DNA of 64,000 nt from Engraulis encrasicolus. Its lineage: Eukaryota; Chordata; Actinopteri; Clupeiformes; Engraulidae. Each line of letters opens with the position of its first letter. Positions within the stretch are counted from its first letter, which is position 1. The stretch lies in the NCBI RefSeq assembly GCF_034702125.1, contig NC_085857.1, forward strand, positions 60,133,814 through 60,197,813. The letters are read 5' to 3'. Position numbers and translations under genes: made by a program. Shown in pieces: positions 41,876 to 54,530 of the stretch. Under the pieces are notes generated by a model. That model searched no databases, was not told the origin of the DNA, and was given only the letters and a program-made list of their open reading frames with translations.

Positions 41876-42195
41876 TCATTCCGTGTCATTCGCATCAATG
41901 GGGAGGAATTCCTCCAGTGACTCGCAAAAAGCACTAGCCTCCTCTGGGGTTTTGAAAAATTCCGTAGCCCCTCCTTTCACAGTCACCTTCAGAATCGCCG
42001 GATATTGGAGGAAGAATTGGCACCCCTTTCTCCTGAGTTCCTTCTTCATTGTGGTGAATGCTGCCCGCCTCTTTGCAGTGGCGGGCGAGTAGTCAGGAAA
42101 TATACTGAGTCGTCTCCTCATCCTCCATTCGTATACCCCCCTGGTTCCTGGCTGCTTTACGAATAATGTCTCGATCAGTGTAGCAGAGTAGTTTG
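41876..42195 (-). pseudogene. L1-type ORF1 C-terminal fragment
   Basis: Minus-strand translation gives RRLSIFPDYSPATAKRRAAF, then FTTMKKELRRKGCQFFLQYP, LKVTVKGG and FFKTPEEASAFCESLEEF. This is the RNA-binding C-terminal part of L1 ORF1 proteins (DYSP, then LR.KG and FP motifs). Upstream coiled-coil and downstream ORF2 are missing here. It lies next to the Tc1 transposase remains. Confidence 0.7.
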
Positions 42196-42223
42196 AAGAT
42201 GAATACTCGGGGTCCTGCGGGTT

Positions 42224-42600
42224 TGACACCATCTAAAGTATATTTGTTTATCTTGGGCTCTTCAGATCACACGACATGGTTCCAGTGATCCATATCCTTG
42301 GTCTGTTCATCTCTCTTGAGACCAAGATAAACAAATTTGCTTTAGATGGTGTCAAGCATGTGTGGTGGTAAACAAGTGAGTTTTACAAAAAAGGTGTATC
42401 CTCTCAATAGCCAAGCATGGTAGTGGGACTGACATGGTTTGGGGATGCATGAATGCTGTCAACATTGGCCATCTGAAATACACCTAAAAGAAACATGCAT
42501 GTCATCATGCACTGTGACTACTGAAACAGATCATGATATTCTCCATAGGATTGCATTCAAATCTCACACCAATCTATTTAAGCCAGATGCAGACTCAAAA
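42224..42600 (+). pseudogene. Tc1 transposase remnant
   Basis: Contains gtgttgtcaagcatg-type sequence and caagcatggtagtgggactg, the region encoding the GG-rich catalytic core of Tc1 transposases, without an open frame. A hairpin at 42224-42258 and 42320-42354 (ttgacaccatctaaag and its inverse) marks a local inverted duplication. It belongs with the right terminal repeat ending at 42940. Confidence 0.55.
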
Positions 42601-44301
42601 TGTAAAAGTTCAATGCAAAGAAAGGTTGAAACGCACACTGATGACCTCTCTTTTCATCCCTTTTCATTTCGTTTCATTTCGAGACGATTCGAGCCAACAC
42701 AGCCCCTTCTCTACCGGATTTTAATCTGGGGTGTACTCACTTTTGTGAGTACATGTTCAAACATTAATGGCTGTATTTTGTTTTTTTCTGAGTGAACAAG
42801 AAATTTAAGCTGTTAAATATGTTGTTAAAAGGTCACTAATCATTGTGTCCAAGTGAAATTTCCGTAATGCTTTCCTATGAAAAGATATACTCAAAAATCT
42901 GCAAAACTGTGAGGGGTGTATTCACTTTCGTGATATACTGTAATACAAAAATGTTTTATTTAAATTGAGTGTAAACACAACTATACAAAAGAAAGAGTTT
43001 CAGAGGTCTTCGAACAGTGCAAGAAAACACAATATAAATATATTTAGCCAAGACTTTTGAAGTTTCAACCTTGTAAGCAAAGGTGTTGGCTGCATAAAAG
43101 TGCAAAGAGCATTTGGATATGTTTTATTGTTTCCGTCAGGCGCGGAGTGGCCGTTGGGAGATCGGGAACTTGTCCCGGTGGGCCGCGGCCGTGAAATGTA
43201 ATATCGCAGCCACTTAGCGTTCTCAGCCGGCCCTGAAGTCTTGCAAATGTACTATATAGTGCTGACTACCCACTTTCCACATAGCTATGCTTATATAAAG
43301 TTGACTAGCCAGTATTTATACCGTGTACCAGACGGCCATACCTCACTGACGGTGTCAAACAGTAAATTGGCCACACCCCTTCTCTACTGATAATTTTCAT
43401 ACACCGTAGATCACGGAAGTTTACTAGATCTTAGTAACACAGTTTCGTTTTCGGTATTTGAAGAACCTGTGATATTTAGATTGGTTACCAAAGGATGGAA
43501 ATATTAATAAGTTATGATTTATTTTCTGATTTCCACATGGCTGTTACAGTTTACAGTCTGCCAGTCCAGATTCACTGTGGATATTGACTTGGGTTACGAA
43601 CAGACTCCACCAAGTGGTAAGGAAGAGAACTGCACCTAACAGAAGCAATGGGTTTTGTTTTGATTTGTTAGAACTACCGGTATATCTCCTTATAGTCGAA
43701 ATAATATTATTATCATACATATATTTATATGTGGCACATTTAGGATGTAGCCTATGTAATGTCTGAAGAAATGGAACAAAATAATTACCACACAAGATTC
43801 TGATGTGACCAGTGCTGGGTGTGTAGGCTAAACTGTGGATTAAAGTGGAGTGATTGCAAGAAACAAAGACATTTGCTGCAACGAAGACAGCGTTTTAAGG
43901 TAGGCCTACACCGTTTGGTTATACATTTTGTTGACTTATGGTTGTGCTTTGAAGTAGCTAGCTTTGTCTTATTTGCTGCATGGTGGGCTTATTGCACAAT
44001 GTAGACAGACATTTTGTAAGCTATACTATACTATATTTTGAAGCCTACTCTTCTAAAAATCCCCACACTCAAAACTTTGTGCCCGTGCTCATCCTGTCTT
44101 CCTTAAACGATATTAGGCCTACAAACTGTTAAAATGACAGTGGAGTGCACATTTGCATGGAACAGTAGCGTGATGTAACCAAACCTGCAACTAGTTCTAT
44201 GAATGCTTTGGACTGTCATGATGGCTCCAGTGGTGTAGTCTACTTTTTGAAGTGGGTATACTATATATTTGAGAATTTTTTGATGTGGGTATACTATATA
44301 C

Positions 44302-44400
44302 TACGGAAGCCGAGAGCAGCCCTCATATCATCTTTTTTAATTCACCTTGTTATCCCGAGAAAACGGCATAATTAATTGGAGATATCGAGAAAACAAACCG
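44302..44400 (+). repeat. Left terminal inverted repeat of the 17.2-kb transposon
   Basis: TACGGAAGCCGAGAGCAGCC is followed by tcatatcatcttttttaatt, gttatcccgag and attaattggagatatcgaga. The tail carries cgagaaaac motifs, echoed by the ctcgagatc repeats at the internal junction, which are possible transposase-binding sites. Confidence 0.85.
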
Positions 44401-44545
44401 TTATCTCGTGATAACAATATAATTAATCAATGAGATTTAAAGCGAGTAGTCTGCGCCAGTGCGGCAACGCCACCCTGTGTCCGAACTGAAGAGCCTGCCA
44501 CCTGTTATGTCTGTCTCAGGTTTGGGAAGAATGTAAACAGACATA

Positions 44546-44617
44546 ATGGATTTCTTCGATGCCTTGAGAGAGAGGGGGGTTCCAGAGGAGAACATCGCCC
44601 GGATGATAGAGGACAAG
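44546..44617 (+). CDS. HECT-like gene, coding exon 1
   Basis: ATG at 44546 opens a 24-codon exon starting MDFFDALRERGVPEENIARM and ending in lysine at a consensus donor (aaggtgaga, 44618). Spliced to 47809 in phase 0 it continues VDQDIMAAIDEDTLSRYIPH, making a SAM-like helical domain (RGVP..NI..M, then DE.L..YIP..GDR) known at the start of many fish E3-like proteins. It lies 244 bp inside the left terminal repeat, so the promoter must be within that span. Confidence 0.7.
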
Positions 44618-46314
44618 GTGAGACGAATGTAGGCTATTTAAACCTAAATGTTGACAAAATGTCATGCTATTACATGAAGGTCTGTTGGTTGCACCATGCA
44701 GTAGGACGCTAGCATGCTAATGCTGCAAAGTGTTCCTCAGTCAGCGCTAGTTTGATCTTTGGTGGTAACCTAACTAGCTTTGCTCAAGTCAAGCGCAGTC
44801 TAACCATATTCGTGTTGTTCCTGTCCGTTGTTATTTCTCTGTATATGGCTTTACATGAGGCACTTAGCTGTAGACTGCGTAGCAAATATCAACCATCTAT
44901 GTAGGCTAGGCTATTGTGGCCACAGTGCTGAGGTCGCCTGGAGAAAAGCACAGCAGACGCATTTGACACTGACATCACAGTCAAGCTCTCATTAATCGGC
45001 ATAGATTGGACGTTGCCTGTCTTTGCCAGTAATTGCATAAGCATTAGATGTTGAGTATTGCATCTCATCTGCTTATGATGTTTACACAGCCTCAGCCCTC
45101 ACGTAACTTTTCCGACAATTTTGTTGTGTAGGGTGGTCATTCTGTGAGGTCTAACCAGTTGTAGTTCTAGTTGCTAGCTGTTCTCAGTGTGATACTCAGT
45201 GTTGGACAAGTTACTCAAAAACCGAAATAATAGGCACTACTGACAACATGTTACAGTAATTAACTTTTGTCCAACACAGGTAGCAGTTATTCAGCAACAT
45301 CCTATTCATTCATACGCTGCTAATTGATTCATTCAAGAACATGAGCACCAAAATCCTTTTGTCGTGTAATGTTAGTTCTAGAACCTGTTCTTATGTGGGT
45401 AGGGAGGGAGAGAGACTCGTAGAAAATTTTAAGAAACGAGTTTACGAGATGATGACGCACACAATTGGCTCTACTCTCGCAATGGCAACCGCTAAGTTGA
45501 AATACTCAAAAACTGACATTTCAGTAGTCATGGTAAATGACAGTGTCAGAAAATATACAGCATTTTTACCTTTGACTTCCTAATTCATTTGCTTGCTGTA
45601 GCTGATGAACAACAGTCTAATCGTTTTAGTAAAAAGTCTCACTCTGGTTCGCCATCTTTAATTTGTAAACATCAAAAAAGCACATGAACGCAACGCACTT
45701 GTAAATACCACTTCGCAACTAGATAATATCTACTTCGGAAGACCACATGAATGCACCAAGAGACGAGTAGGAATGTGTTCACCACACCAAAAATATTACC
45801 AATATTTGCCAGTAGGTGGCAGTAGAGTACTGAGAATAGCAGAGCCGTATCTATATACGGCTCTGGAGAATAGCATTTGATGGGCTGAGCATTTACCAGA
45901 TAAGTTGCTGTAGTAGCCTACTAAAATGTAGTGTCTATTATTTACAGTAGTTTTTCCGTCTACTTCTTTTTGTTTCATATGTTGACGTAAGTATTAGTAG
46001 TTGACAATTAAAAGACAAACATTAGTAAGTTAACCTGGAAGCATGTGGTTAACTTGTTAAAGCGAGATGAGATCCCTTTGCCTTGATGGCAATGATGTAT
46101 CCTGTTTTGTTTACCATCACTGTCACTTTATTTCTATTTTATTTTCAGAACTTTTATTTTTTATCACGCCTACTATACAACACATCACTGGAGTTAAAAA
46201 CATAATTTTGAATATTTTCTTACAGCCACTTAAAGGACACTGCAACTTCTTCCAGTAATGTTATAATGGGTCTACTTCTTCTCCAGTCCTGTGCTCCTGT
46301 ACTTGTTAGTAGCC
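44618..46314. other. First part of the HECT gene intron
   Basis: Non-coding. A hAT-like stub (cagtgttggacaagttac, 45199, with gtccaacacag at about 45283) and a short perfect hairpin (agagccgtat ctat atacggctct, 45841-45864) are visible. Bases 45890-46110 and 46264-46300 have inverted homologues in unit B (57470-57296 and 57038-57003). Confidence 0.6.
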
Positions 46315-47632
46315 TAACACTTAACATTACGGATCAGGGCACATGTCTTATGATTTAGTAATGTTTGTGCTGAAGAAAATGAAGCAGCATACAGAAGTAC
46401 CATGTGGGTACTATGAGGCTGTAGTGTTTACAATGAACGAAGCTCATCATTACTGATTGGAAAATTTAAGTTTTGCAGACGATGTGCTTGTCTTTTTTTC
46501 TTCTATGATTTCAGAGTAGTCTAGTAGCCTATTAAAATGGTAACAATAATTGGTCTGGGACGCAATTCAATTATCTACACCTCATTTATTCCCCGCTCAC
46601 CTCACTTTCTCGCTCGTACCCACTATCCGCCTCGATCACACCCTATCTTTGTCATCTCGATCGTTTCATCCAGGATTCCGCCTTCGCGCCCCCTCGGTTC
46701 TGGTCGCTCTCCCAATATCCGGCCTTGGGGTGTCCAGGCAGAGCTCGTAGGCCTGTATTCGCGACTGTGGGTGTTGTCCGAGCTCTCAGTTGGAGCCCCG
46801 TACTCCTGAGCCCAAGAATCGTTTTTTAAACATATAGCAAACATCGGGCTCTGCAGTAATTTCAGCACCATGGTCAGCGACCCTGCCGTATACGCTATTT
46901 TTTTGCGATTTGCTTTTAACATAGGCTCCTCCAGTGCAGTCAGTGGTCTAGCGACCCCGTAATGCACTTTAATGATCCATTCGCCGCGCTGACAGCGGTT
47001 CGCCTGCGAGAAACCCACAATCACGAGAAGCCCGTTCTCCAGCGAGAACGAAGATGCATGCATACATGGGCCACTGAATTCTAACTTCAGATAGCGCTGT
47101 ATATACTTGAATATACCCTGAATATAGCCTATGTAATTTCCATTAAATTGGTTGGAATGAATGATAATGCATTTTACAGCCCTGAATCTATGTAATTTCC
47201 ATAAAACTACCCAATTGTTTTCAAAGTAATTATGCAGAAACAACTAGGCTACAAGCTTGGATGGTTGATTCAATGCAATAACATAGGAAGAGGAAATTTG
47301 CACTTAACGGACCCGATACCATGTTTCCATGACATTAGGCCTACTTTGTTGCTGCCGTTTAGTTTGTATCATCTAACTACGGTACTACGATGACAGCCTC
47401 TTTCATCTCTGTTGCTGCCGCATAACACTTCCCTGGAAATATGTGCTTAGTTATCAGCATTTTACCTTTTCAGTTGAACACTGTTTCCATTGCTATTAAC
47501 TAGAAACCACAGCAATTGCACTGGTAATTGTACATAATGGTAATTTTGCTGTTGTTCCTAATAATAACAGCTATTACACTGACATTACCATGATTCTACC
47601 ACCTTATTAGCGATCCGTAATGTTAAGTGTTA
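46315..47632. mobile_element. 1.3-kb element inside the HECT gene intron
   Basis: Exact 21-bp inverted ends: taacacttaacattacggat with c (46315-46335) and its reverse at 47612-47632. Unit B lacks it: there the bases flanking it in A lie only about 50 bp apart (56946-57003), so it entered unit A after, or was lost from B since, the two copies split. A minus-strand frame of 206 codons (46623-47243) lies inside; I recognise no domain and cannot say whether it is used. Confidence 0.65.
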
Positions 47633-49790
47633 CCTATTTCTAGCAGGGATTGAGCCTGTGATTCAGTAGAGCAAAATGTGACAGTATGCATATGATAGTA
47701 GTCTAGTGCAAGTACACGAGGCAGAGCAGTGATAAAGTCAAGAGACCAGCATTATATATATATATTGATGATAATAATAATAATAATAATAATAATATGT
47801 GTTTTCAGGTGGACCAAGACATCATGGCAGCAATCGATGAAGACACCTTGTCGAGGTATATTCCTCATCTGGGCGACAGAGTGTTTGCCAGGAACTGGAC
47901 CAGTGGTGAACACAATGAAGAGAGAAAGAGAATCCTTGTGGATCGACTTAGGTCCAAAATGAGGCTGCCTAGCACCAGTGGTCCAGCACAGACAGCCACT
48001 CAAAGCCGCAATAGAACTGGTGTGGGGAACAGAAATGCAGAGAGAGAGACAAGGAAGATTGAAGTAGGGTGGATGAACTACCACAATGGTGTTTTGAAAC
48101 AGGTTCGACGTCCAACTGGAGGTGGCACAAGGGAAATCATTGTTAGGAAAAGTGACACCATGAAAAAAATACTTGAGGATGCAAAGAAGATGTTTTTCCC
48201 TAATGGCAAATCCACAAAAGGACATATGGATGAATTTGAATTCTCAGTCTGTGTCATGGGTTCAGGTGAGCCTTTAGAAGACACACTGACTGTTGGGAGT
48301 GTCTATGACACAACACATCATAAACTTCTTCGATTGTATGTGTGCTCTAAAAGAAAATATGCTGAAACTTCGACTGATTGGAATGCCACACCTGAGTCAC
48401 CTCCTCAAGACAGCCCACATGCAGAGAGTACTTGTACTTCAGTAAGCAATACCACATCGACACCAGACAGCCTCTCTCCACATGCCTTTTCTTCTACCTT
48501 ATCTCAACTCAGCCCTATAGTGTCTGCTCCAGTGTCTGAAATAGGACAGCTTGGGTCTACCCCAAGCCCTCCCATACCTGCATGTGTAATTCCACATTCA
48601 AATGAGGTAATGTTTCTAGGTGATCCTAGGAATTTGTCATGTGACGACGCAAATGACACACTTGTGTATGAGCCACAAATTACACCTATGCCTACATTTG
48701 GCAATTTGCTAACCAGTTTGCTTGATGATGATGTGGTTGATGTGATGCAAACTCCACCAATTTCTTTGAAAACCCGGAAAATGTTGCAGAGAAACAGCTC
48801 CTCACTATTCGTTCAGCCCACTGCATTGCAGATATGATTACTGCCTTCTCTGACTCCAACATCCTGGATGCGAATATTACTTTTGAGCGGGTTCTGGAAA
48901 ATGGAGACATTGAAAATGGGGTGGGCCGTGGTCTCGTGCTGGACTGCCTAACAGACTTCTGGACAAAATTTTATTTATCAAGGACCTCTGGCACCACCTT
49001 CAAGGTACCCAACTTGCACCACACGTACAAAGAGAGGGAATGGGAAGCAGTGGCCCGCATAGTGGCCTTCGGCTGGAAGTTCAAGTATCTTCCAGTGCAG
49101 CTGGCAAGGCCATTTCTGTTGGAGGCTTTCTCCATCAACCAATCCACCTCATCATCTACCTTGAGGGAGGCTTTCTTTAACTATATTAGCCCAAACGAAA
49201 AGGATGCCCTCACTGAGGCTCTGAATGATTTCCCCAATGCCGACTTTGATGAGCTGCTAACCATTCTAGGCAGTCACAGCTGCACAACTCTGCCTACAGA
49301 GCAGAATTTGGCCAAACTTCTCGATGAAATTGCTCACAAGGAACTTGTGCAAGAACCTGCATTCATAATCAAATGTTGGAAGCCAATCCTGAAGGTTATC
49401 ACAGAGAGAGACTCCTTCACAGCTGCAGCTCTGGAAAAGATACTGGATGATTTGAAGCCAAAAGCAAGAAATCTGACCAAAACCATTCACTTCCCACATG
49501 AAATGTCACAAGCACAGAGGACAACCTCTCTGCATCTTCTGAGATTTGTCAGAGAACTGGATGCTCAAGAAATTGGACACTTTCTGAGGTTCTGCACTGG
49601 CTCTGACCTGTTCTTGTCCAAAACCATTCAGGTGTCATTTACTGACATGTCAAACTTCGAAAGGCGCCCAGTAGCACACACCTGTTCATGCAGCTTGGAG
49701 TTAGCGTCTACTTATGCAACTTTTGCAGAATTTCGAACCGAATTCTTGGGTGTATTGAAGAGTGGAGTCTGGGTCATGGATATGGCTTAA

Positions 49791-50488
49791 CACAATGATT
49801 TTTGGGTCATACCTTTGTGAAATATTCCACCTTCATTTTCCAGGTTTGAATTGCTATGACAGCGTATTTGTTTACAGGATTGTTCGACAGGATTCTATGA
49901 TTTTAAATCATTAACTCCTGAATGTTACTGATGCATTAAGTTATCACTCATCTTATCAGAATGAAAATGTTCTTCTTGATGGAATGACAGCTTGTTTTGG
50001 TTTTTATTGCTGATATGACGTTTTCAATGTTTTAAAACCAGCAATGTTTATACTGTCATGTGATATGTCTGGTGCAGTATTTTCAGAACTTGTCGTTACA
50101 CACATTACTGTGGATTGTGAGATACTGCTGAATTCAGTTTTGTCAGTAATGAGTTGTTCTAATAGCCTATGTTTTAAAACCAGCAATGTTTATACTGTCA
50201 TGTGATATTTCTGATGCAGTATTTTCTGAACTTGTCGTTACATACAACACTGTGGATTGTGTAATATTTCTGAATTCAGTTTTCCAAGTCTTGATAGTTG
50301 TTTAATTATATGCTTTTCCACTTAATGATATACTTGATATACTTTCCACTCAACTTATAAGAAGTCACGTGTTTTTCTGACTGTAATGTGTATTTTGCTG
50401 CCCTTACATGCGCTTCTTGAATACATTCAAAGTTGAAGGTTTTTGAACTCCTTGGAATCATTTCATTGCCTGTATGAGTTAATCACAT
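49791..50488. repeat. 3' flank of the HECT gene with a 141-bp tandem duplication
   Basis: tgttttaaaaccagcaatgt starts at 50028 and again at 50169, followed both times by ttatactgtcatgtgatat and gtattttctgaacttgtcgt. Two diverged copies. No coding frame and no clear polyadenylation signal. Confidence 0.65.
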
Positions 50489-52539
50489 AGGGCGGAATTC
50501 TCCCGTCTCCACTTAAGTCAGTTTTACGCACGCATTTTTCACGCGCGTGGAACCAACATGGGCGTGATATATGCTAAATGGGAGGATGACTTCATCGGTT
50601 GTGGTTTCACAATACATGCAACAAAAGACATTCAGCTGACATGCCAAGTGCAAGTTTATTGAAAGCATGGCCTTAGCAAAAACCAGAGGTGTCAAAACTT
50701 AAAAAAAAATAAAAAAAAATAATAATAATAATAAAATAAACAAGTAACTTACCGGTATCTGAGTAACCAGTCGACCCGTGTACTTGTCTTACGACGATCA
50801 GCTAACTATGCACTGGTTGGATCAAGTTTGTGGTCGGTCCTTGTTAGGTTTTCACTCTTTTTCAGTAACAACACAGTCTATTACCATTAACCCCTTAAGA
50901 CGCGGCTTTATACATTTGTTGTTACCAGTATGGTAATGACCAAGTCGCGGTGCCTTACCAAAGGGCCTGTGTTGTGTCATAGTATTGTAGTACTATGGTA
51001 GGTACATTTCAATGACTATTACAGCGTGCCACTGGAGGTACGGCGCACATTAAGGGGCTACGGGCGGAATTCTCCCGTCTCCACTTAAGTCGGTTTTACG
51101 CACGCACTTTTTACGCACCTTGATCCTGCGCGCATTCTCCCCTCTGAAATATTACCACACCCCTCGCGCTTAACTCCGAAATACAGCGCGTAGCCCAACA
51201 TGGGCGTGATATATGCTAAATGGGGGGATGAGTCTTCCCCGACTTCATCAGTTGTGGTTTCAAAGAAACCACGGAGCATGCAGCTGAGCGTTTTGGTGCG
51301 CAACAGGTTGATTGAAATAATAAACATGATGAAACGTTTGGTTAAAAATGGAGTTTGGTGTGTTGCCTAGTCAAGTCCAGAAATCAAAACCTGATTTAAA
51401 ATGCTGATAATTCCCACAGTTAAAACAACACAATGTATTTGCTTACCTTTAAAAGTGCTTCTCCGCTTCTCTGTACAGCAACGTAACATTAATATCAGTC
51501 CGTCAGCATATTACACACACAGGCTACATGCATGCTGAAGAATGAACAAGGAAATCGATCGTAACGAAAAAACGGAGACTTTATTATACATGGGCATGCA
51601 ATGCCAAGCCAGGACTTCAACGCGCAGCTGATGGGGTGTAAAAGAGACCAGAAGCGAAAAGCCAAAGACATGATCTGATATGTAGGCCTACATTTTTACG
51701 TTTAGCTGTAATGACATTCAGGAAATATTTTCTGCCTTACAAAAACAGATAGAACAACCTGTAGCCTACCTCAGTATGTGGCGGTTTTGTATGTCGGGCA
51801 TCAGTTCAGAAAGTTTTATAGGTTACATGCACATATGCACGAGTTCCAATAAATCACAAAAGTGGAGGAGTTGCAATAAAACCCTTATACTTAACGTCGT
51901 GGCTACAACATTATCACCCCGAAAATGGTGAAGGTTGTTTTGAATAGGCATACTTTGAGTGGCTGTTAGGATGACTGGAACAGCGGTCTTTAGTCTGACG
52001 TGCCTTGTCAATTTAGCCTACTTGTGCATGGTGCAACGAGGTGTTTTTGGTTTTGGTTACCGTCCGTGGAGACAACATGATGATCCTCATACTGATTAAT
52101 TAATTACCTGCTTTTGTTTGTAAGTTCACCGATATGAGAACATGCTCTGGGCAGCTGGTCATATTTTGTCACAATTAATGTAGGATGTTTATGTAGTGGA
52201 ACTGTGAATGAATTTCGATTTGAACTCACGCTGACGGTAAGGAACATCAACAAAGCATAGCCTACCGTGTAACATGTTCAAAATGCGAGCCAAGCGAGCA
52301 TCAAATGCAATATTACATTTTACCTCATAGTGGCGCTTGACCTTACTACAGCCCTTTGATGCGCGTAAAGGCAAACGCGCTTAAGTGCACGGGAGAATAC
52401 GCTTAGGATTCATTTACATGCGAAACTCCCTGATTTTGGCCTGGCCCCACCCAAAGTGCGCAACTGGTAAAATCGTGCCTAAACCCCGCTTAATCACAGA
52501 CTTGAGTCACCGCGGAGGCGCTGTTAAGAATTCCGCCCT
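50489..52539. mobile_element. MITE pair with AGGGCGGAATTCT ends
   Basis: The start agggcggaattctcccgtct at 50489 is repeated at 51062 (cgggcggaattctcccgtct). The only matching inverted end is aagaattccgccct at 52539. TA next to both outer ends suggests a TA duplication. The two starts stay similar for about 200 bp (aacatgggcgtgatatatgc), so a second copy has landed next to or inside the first. Non-coding. Confidence 0.6.
50887..51060. mobile_element. Short MITE between the two AGGGCGG starts
   Basis: TTAACCCCTTAAGACGC (50887) pairs with gcgcacattaaggggcta (51060). About 170 bp, with an internal ttaccagtatggtaatga hairpin. Non-coding. Confidence 0.6.
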
Positions 52540-52665
52540 AAGTAGGCTACAAGGACTAAATGGAGGAACAGCTAGGCCTATGTAATGTAATGTCATGTGC
52601 TAGTATTGTAATTACACCAAAAACACAACAGAAATAAAGACTTAGATTGGCCATCAGATGCTTGA

Positions 52666-54428
52666 TCAGTTATCAGGTTCTTCCAGGAGTGCCTTTATCA
52701 ATGGCCTCAGGTGTTTGTAGAGTCTAATGGCTCCATCAGCTCCAGGGCGGCGAGTCAAGCTGTGTTCCTCCATCACCAGGAGGCACAAGTCATGTAAGTC
52801 AATGTCACAAGGAATATCTGTTTTCCACTGGCAGATGTCTTCACCCAGGATTGTGTTTATTTTGTCCACTTCAACTGGATGCAGATAATCCTGTGCATGG
52901 TACAGCTCAGGCACGTTGTACATCATCGCTGGCTTGCCATGGTAGAGATCGCGCCCATTCCTCCCCGGACGAATGCGATGGCTGTCCCACATTTGCACAA
53001 CTGTGTCCAGCTCGTCCTGTAAGGCAGGCACTGAGTGAGAAGCATGGTTTACACGTGTAACAAAGTACACACACGGCTTTAACCCTGTAAGGTGTTGGTG
53101 TTTTTGTTGAATTTTGACCCGGGCATATAGAAAAAATATTTTAAAAAGGGGAAAAAATCTAGCTCGTATTCACCCTTCATCATGCTTGTCATCATGCAGG
53201 CCTAAATATATTTTTGAGAGTCAGAGATACAGAGAGAGAACGATAAGAGAGACACAAGTGAGTAAACATAATCCAGGCTCTCGGATTGAGCCAAGCAGTG
53301 CACTTATCGCGCAAGGTTCCATCATTTTGCTTTCAGATTAATGTTCCTCAGAGAAAACGAGCCAAACCAGTTAATCTCAACGTGAAAGAATAGATAACTG
53401 ATACTATTTTTCTCTAGTAAAAAACTGAAAACGGGTCACCCGAACACCTTACAGGGGTTAGGCTAATAGATTGCAAATGCAGTTGCGCACAATGGCCAAA
53501 CACTATTACGCACACTATTACGCACACATCCACCACTTTATTCCAACAATTTTACTCTAAAAATTAATTAGCATGTTATGTATTGGTTGTTTACCTGTAT
53601 AATCTTCAGGAAACAGAATTGCACAAGACCCTTGTCGATGAAATCACCGCTGAAATCACCTGTAGCTTGGAACTCTCTAAAGACGTCTCGCCAGTAATCC
53701 ACGTTCTGTCTCCTGTACATCCCCCACCAAGATTCGATTCTCTGGTTTGCTGTGCTCCTTCCTTGAATAACACAAGGGGGGCCGTGGACCTCTCCAGTGT
53801 CATCTTCTCTGAGAAAAGTCTGTAGTCTGTTGGCATGGACATTTTCGGTTCCATGATCTGATCTCAGGATTTTTGGACAGCCTCCGAGTTTGGAGACAGC
53901 TTGCGTAAAATAGGCTGCAATCACGCACGGGTTGCTGTTGGTCGAGTTTGCTTCCATCCAAATGATATGTCTTGAAAATCCATCGATGCAGCCGTTCACC
54001 CCAATGCCAAAGGGTGACAGCTTGTCATATGAATCCATGTGCCATACGTAATTGGGCCCCGGAACACTGTATGATCTCCTCCGCAGTCTCCTGCCTTTCC
54101 GACGTTGCACGGCCTCGGGATCAAGGGTGGTCTGGATCTCCGCAACAACCTCACAACTCACACGGAATCCAGCTAAAAGGCACCTTGCGTGCATCATACG
54201 GTAGCCATGAAGCCGTCCCGGTCAGTTCATGAGGTTAGAGATGAACTCCACGACTTCATCTGGATCACTATATCTCCGTCTGTATAGACGAAGCCGGGCC
54301 AGTCTTCTGCGGAGGTGCCGCGGACTAATTTTGAAATTATCCCTTATTAAAAGACGTAATGAAATCTCTGCCTGTGTCATTCCCTGATCAAAATATTCCC
54401 TTATTAGGTTATCAATTCTTCCAGACAT
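52666..54428 (-). pseudogene. DDE integrase/transposase of unit A, single nonsense codon
   Basis: The gene reads from 54428 down to 53595, a donor at 53594 (cagGTAAAC), an intron, then 53016 to 52666 after cttacag: 394 codons. Residues 1-68 form a helix-turn-helix region (YFDQGMTQAEISLRLLI, RHLRRRLARLRLYRR). The integrase core shows D132 (VWHMDSYDK), D191 (RSDHGTEN) and E232 (NQRIESWWG). The C-terminal exon begins DELDTVVQMWDSHRIRP, a conserved end of this family. Codon 69 is TGA where unit B has GGA, the only break. It starts about 320 bp inside the internal terminal repeat, reading inward, as expected for the element's own transposase. The D-to-E gap is 40 residues. Confidence 0.85.
53081..53462. 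mobile_element. MITE in the integrase intron (unit A copy)
   Basis: aaccctgtaaggtgttggtg on one side pairs with cgaacaccttacaggggtta on the other. The inner arms read tttgacccgggc and gggtcacccg. The same MITE sits at the equivalent intron position in unit B (about 55861-56406). Confidence 0.7.
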
Positions 54429-54530
54429 TCTGAAGACTAACGTTACAGCATACAGAACGAGATAGGTCTAGGCTATAGCCCCGAAGTCATCATACAAGCC
54501 TCTTCCCGTAGCCTATGGATGACCAATCTG

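Larger units (their letters stand above)
44546..49790 (+). pseudogene. HECT-type E3 ubiquitin ligase-like gene (G2E3-like), two exons, one frame break
   Basis: Exon 1 is 44546-44617 and exon 2 starts 47809 after ttttcag. Exon 2 encodes the rest of a SAM-like domain, a conserved block (EVGWMNYHNGVLKQVR to LRLYVCSKRKY, 48066-48355) typical of fish G2E3-like proteins, a Ser/Thr/Pro-rich linker, then a HECT region to 49790. The last 40 residues hold AHTCSCSLELASTY, whose Cys (49683-49685) matches the HECT thioester cysteine. The frame shifts by one base between 48741 and 48837; past it ENPENVAEKQLLTIRSAHCI reads straight into the HECT part. I see no canonical slippery site, so a mutation or assembly error is likelier than programmed shifting. 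It is cargo, not transposase; it may modify host or element proteins with ubiquitin. Confidence 0.65.

Noticed and set aside
48741..48837. Programmed ribosomal frameshift joining the HECT gene halves
   Set aside because: No X-XXY-YYZ slippery heptamer aligns with the upstream frame; a simple indel is more likely.
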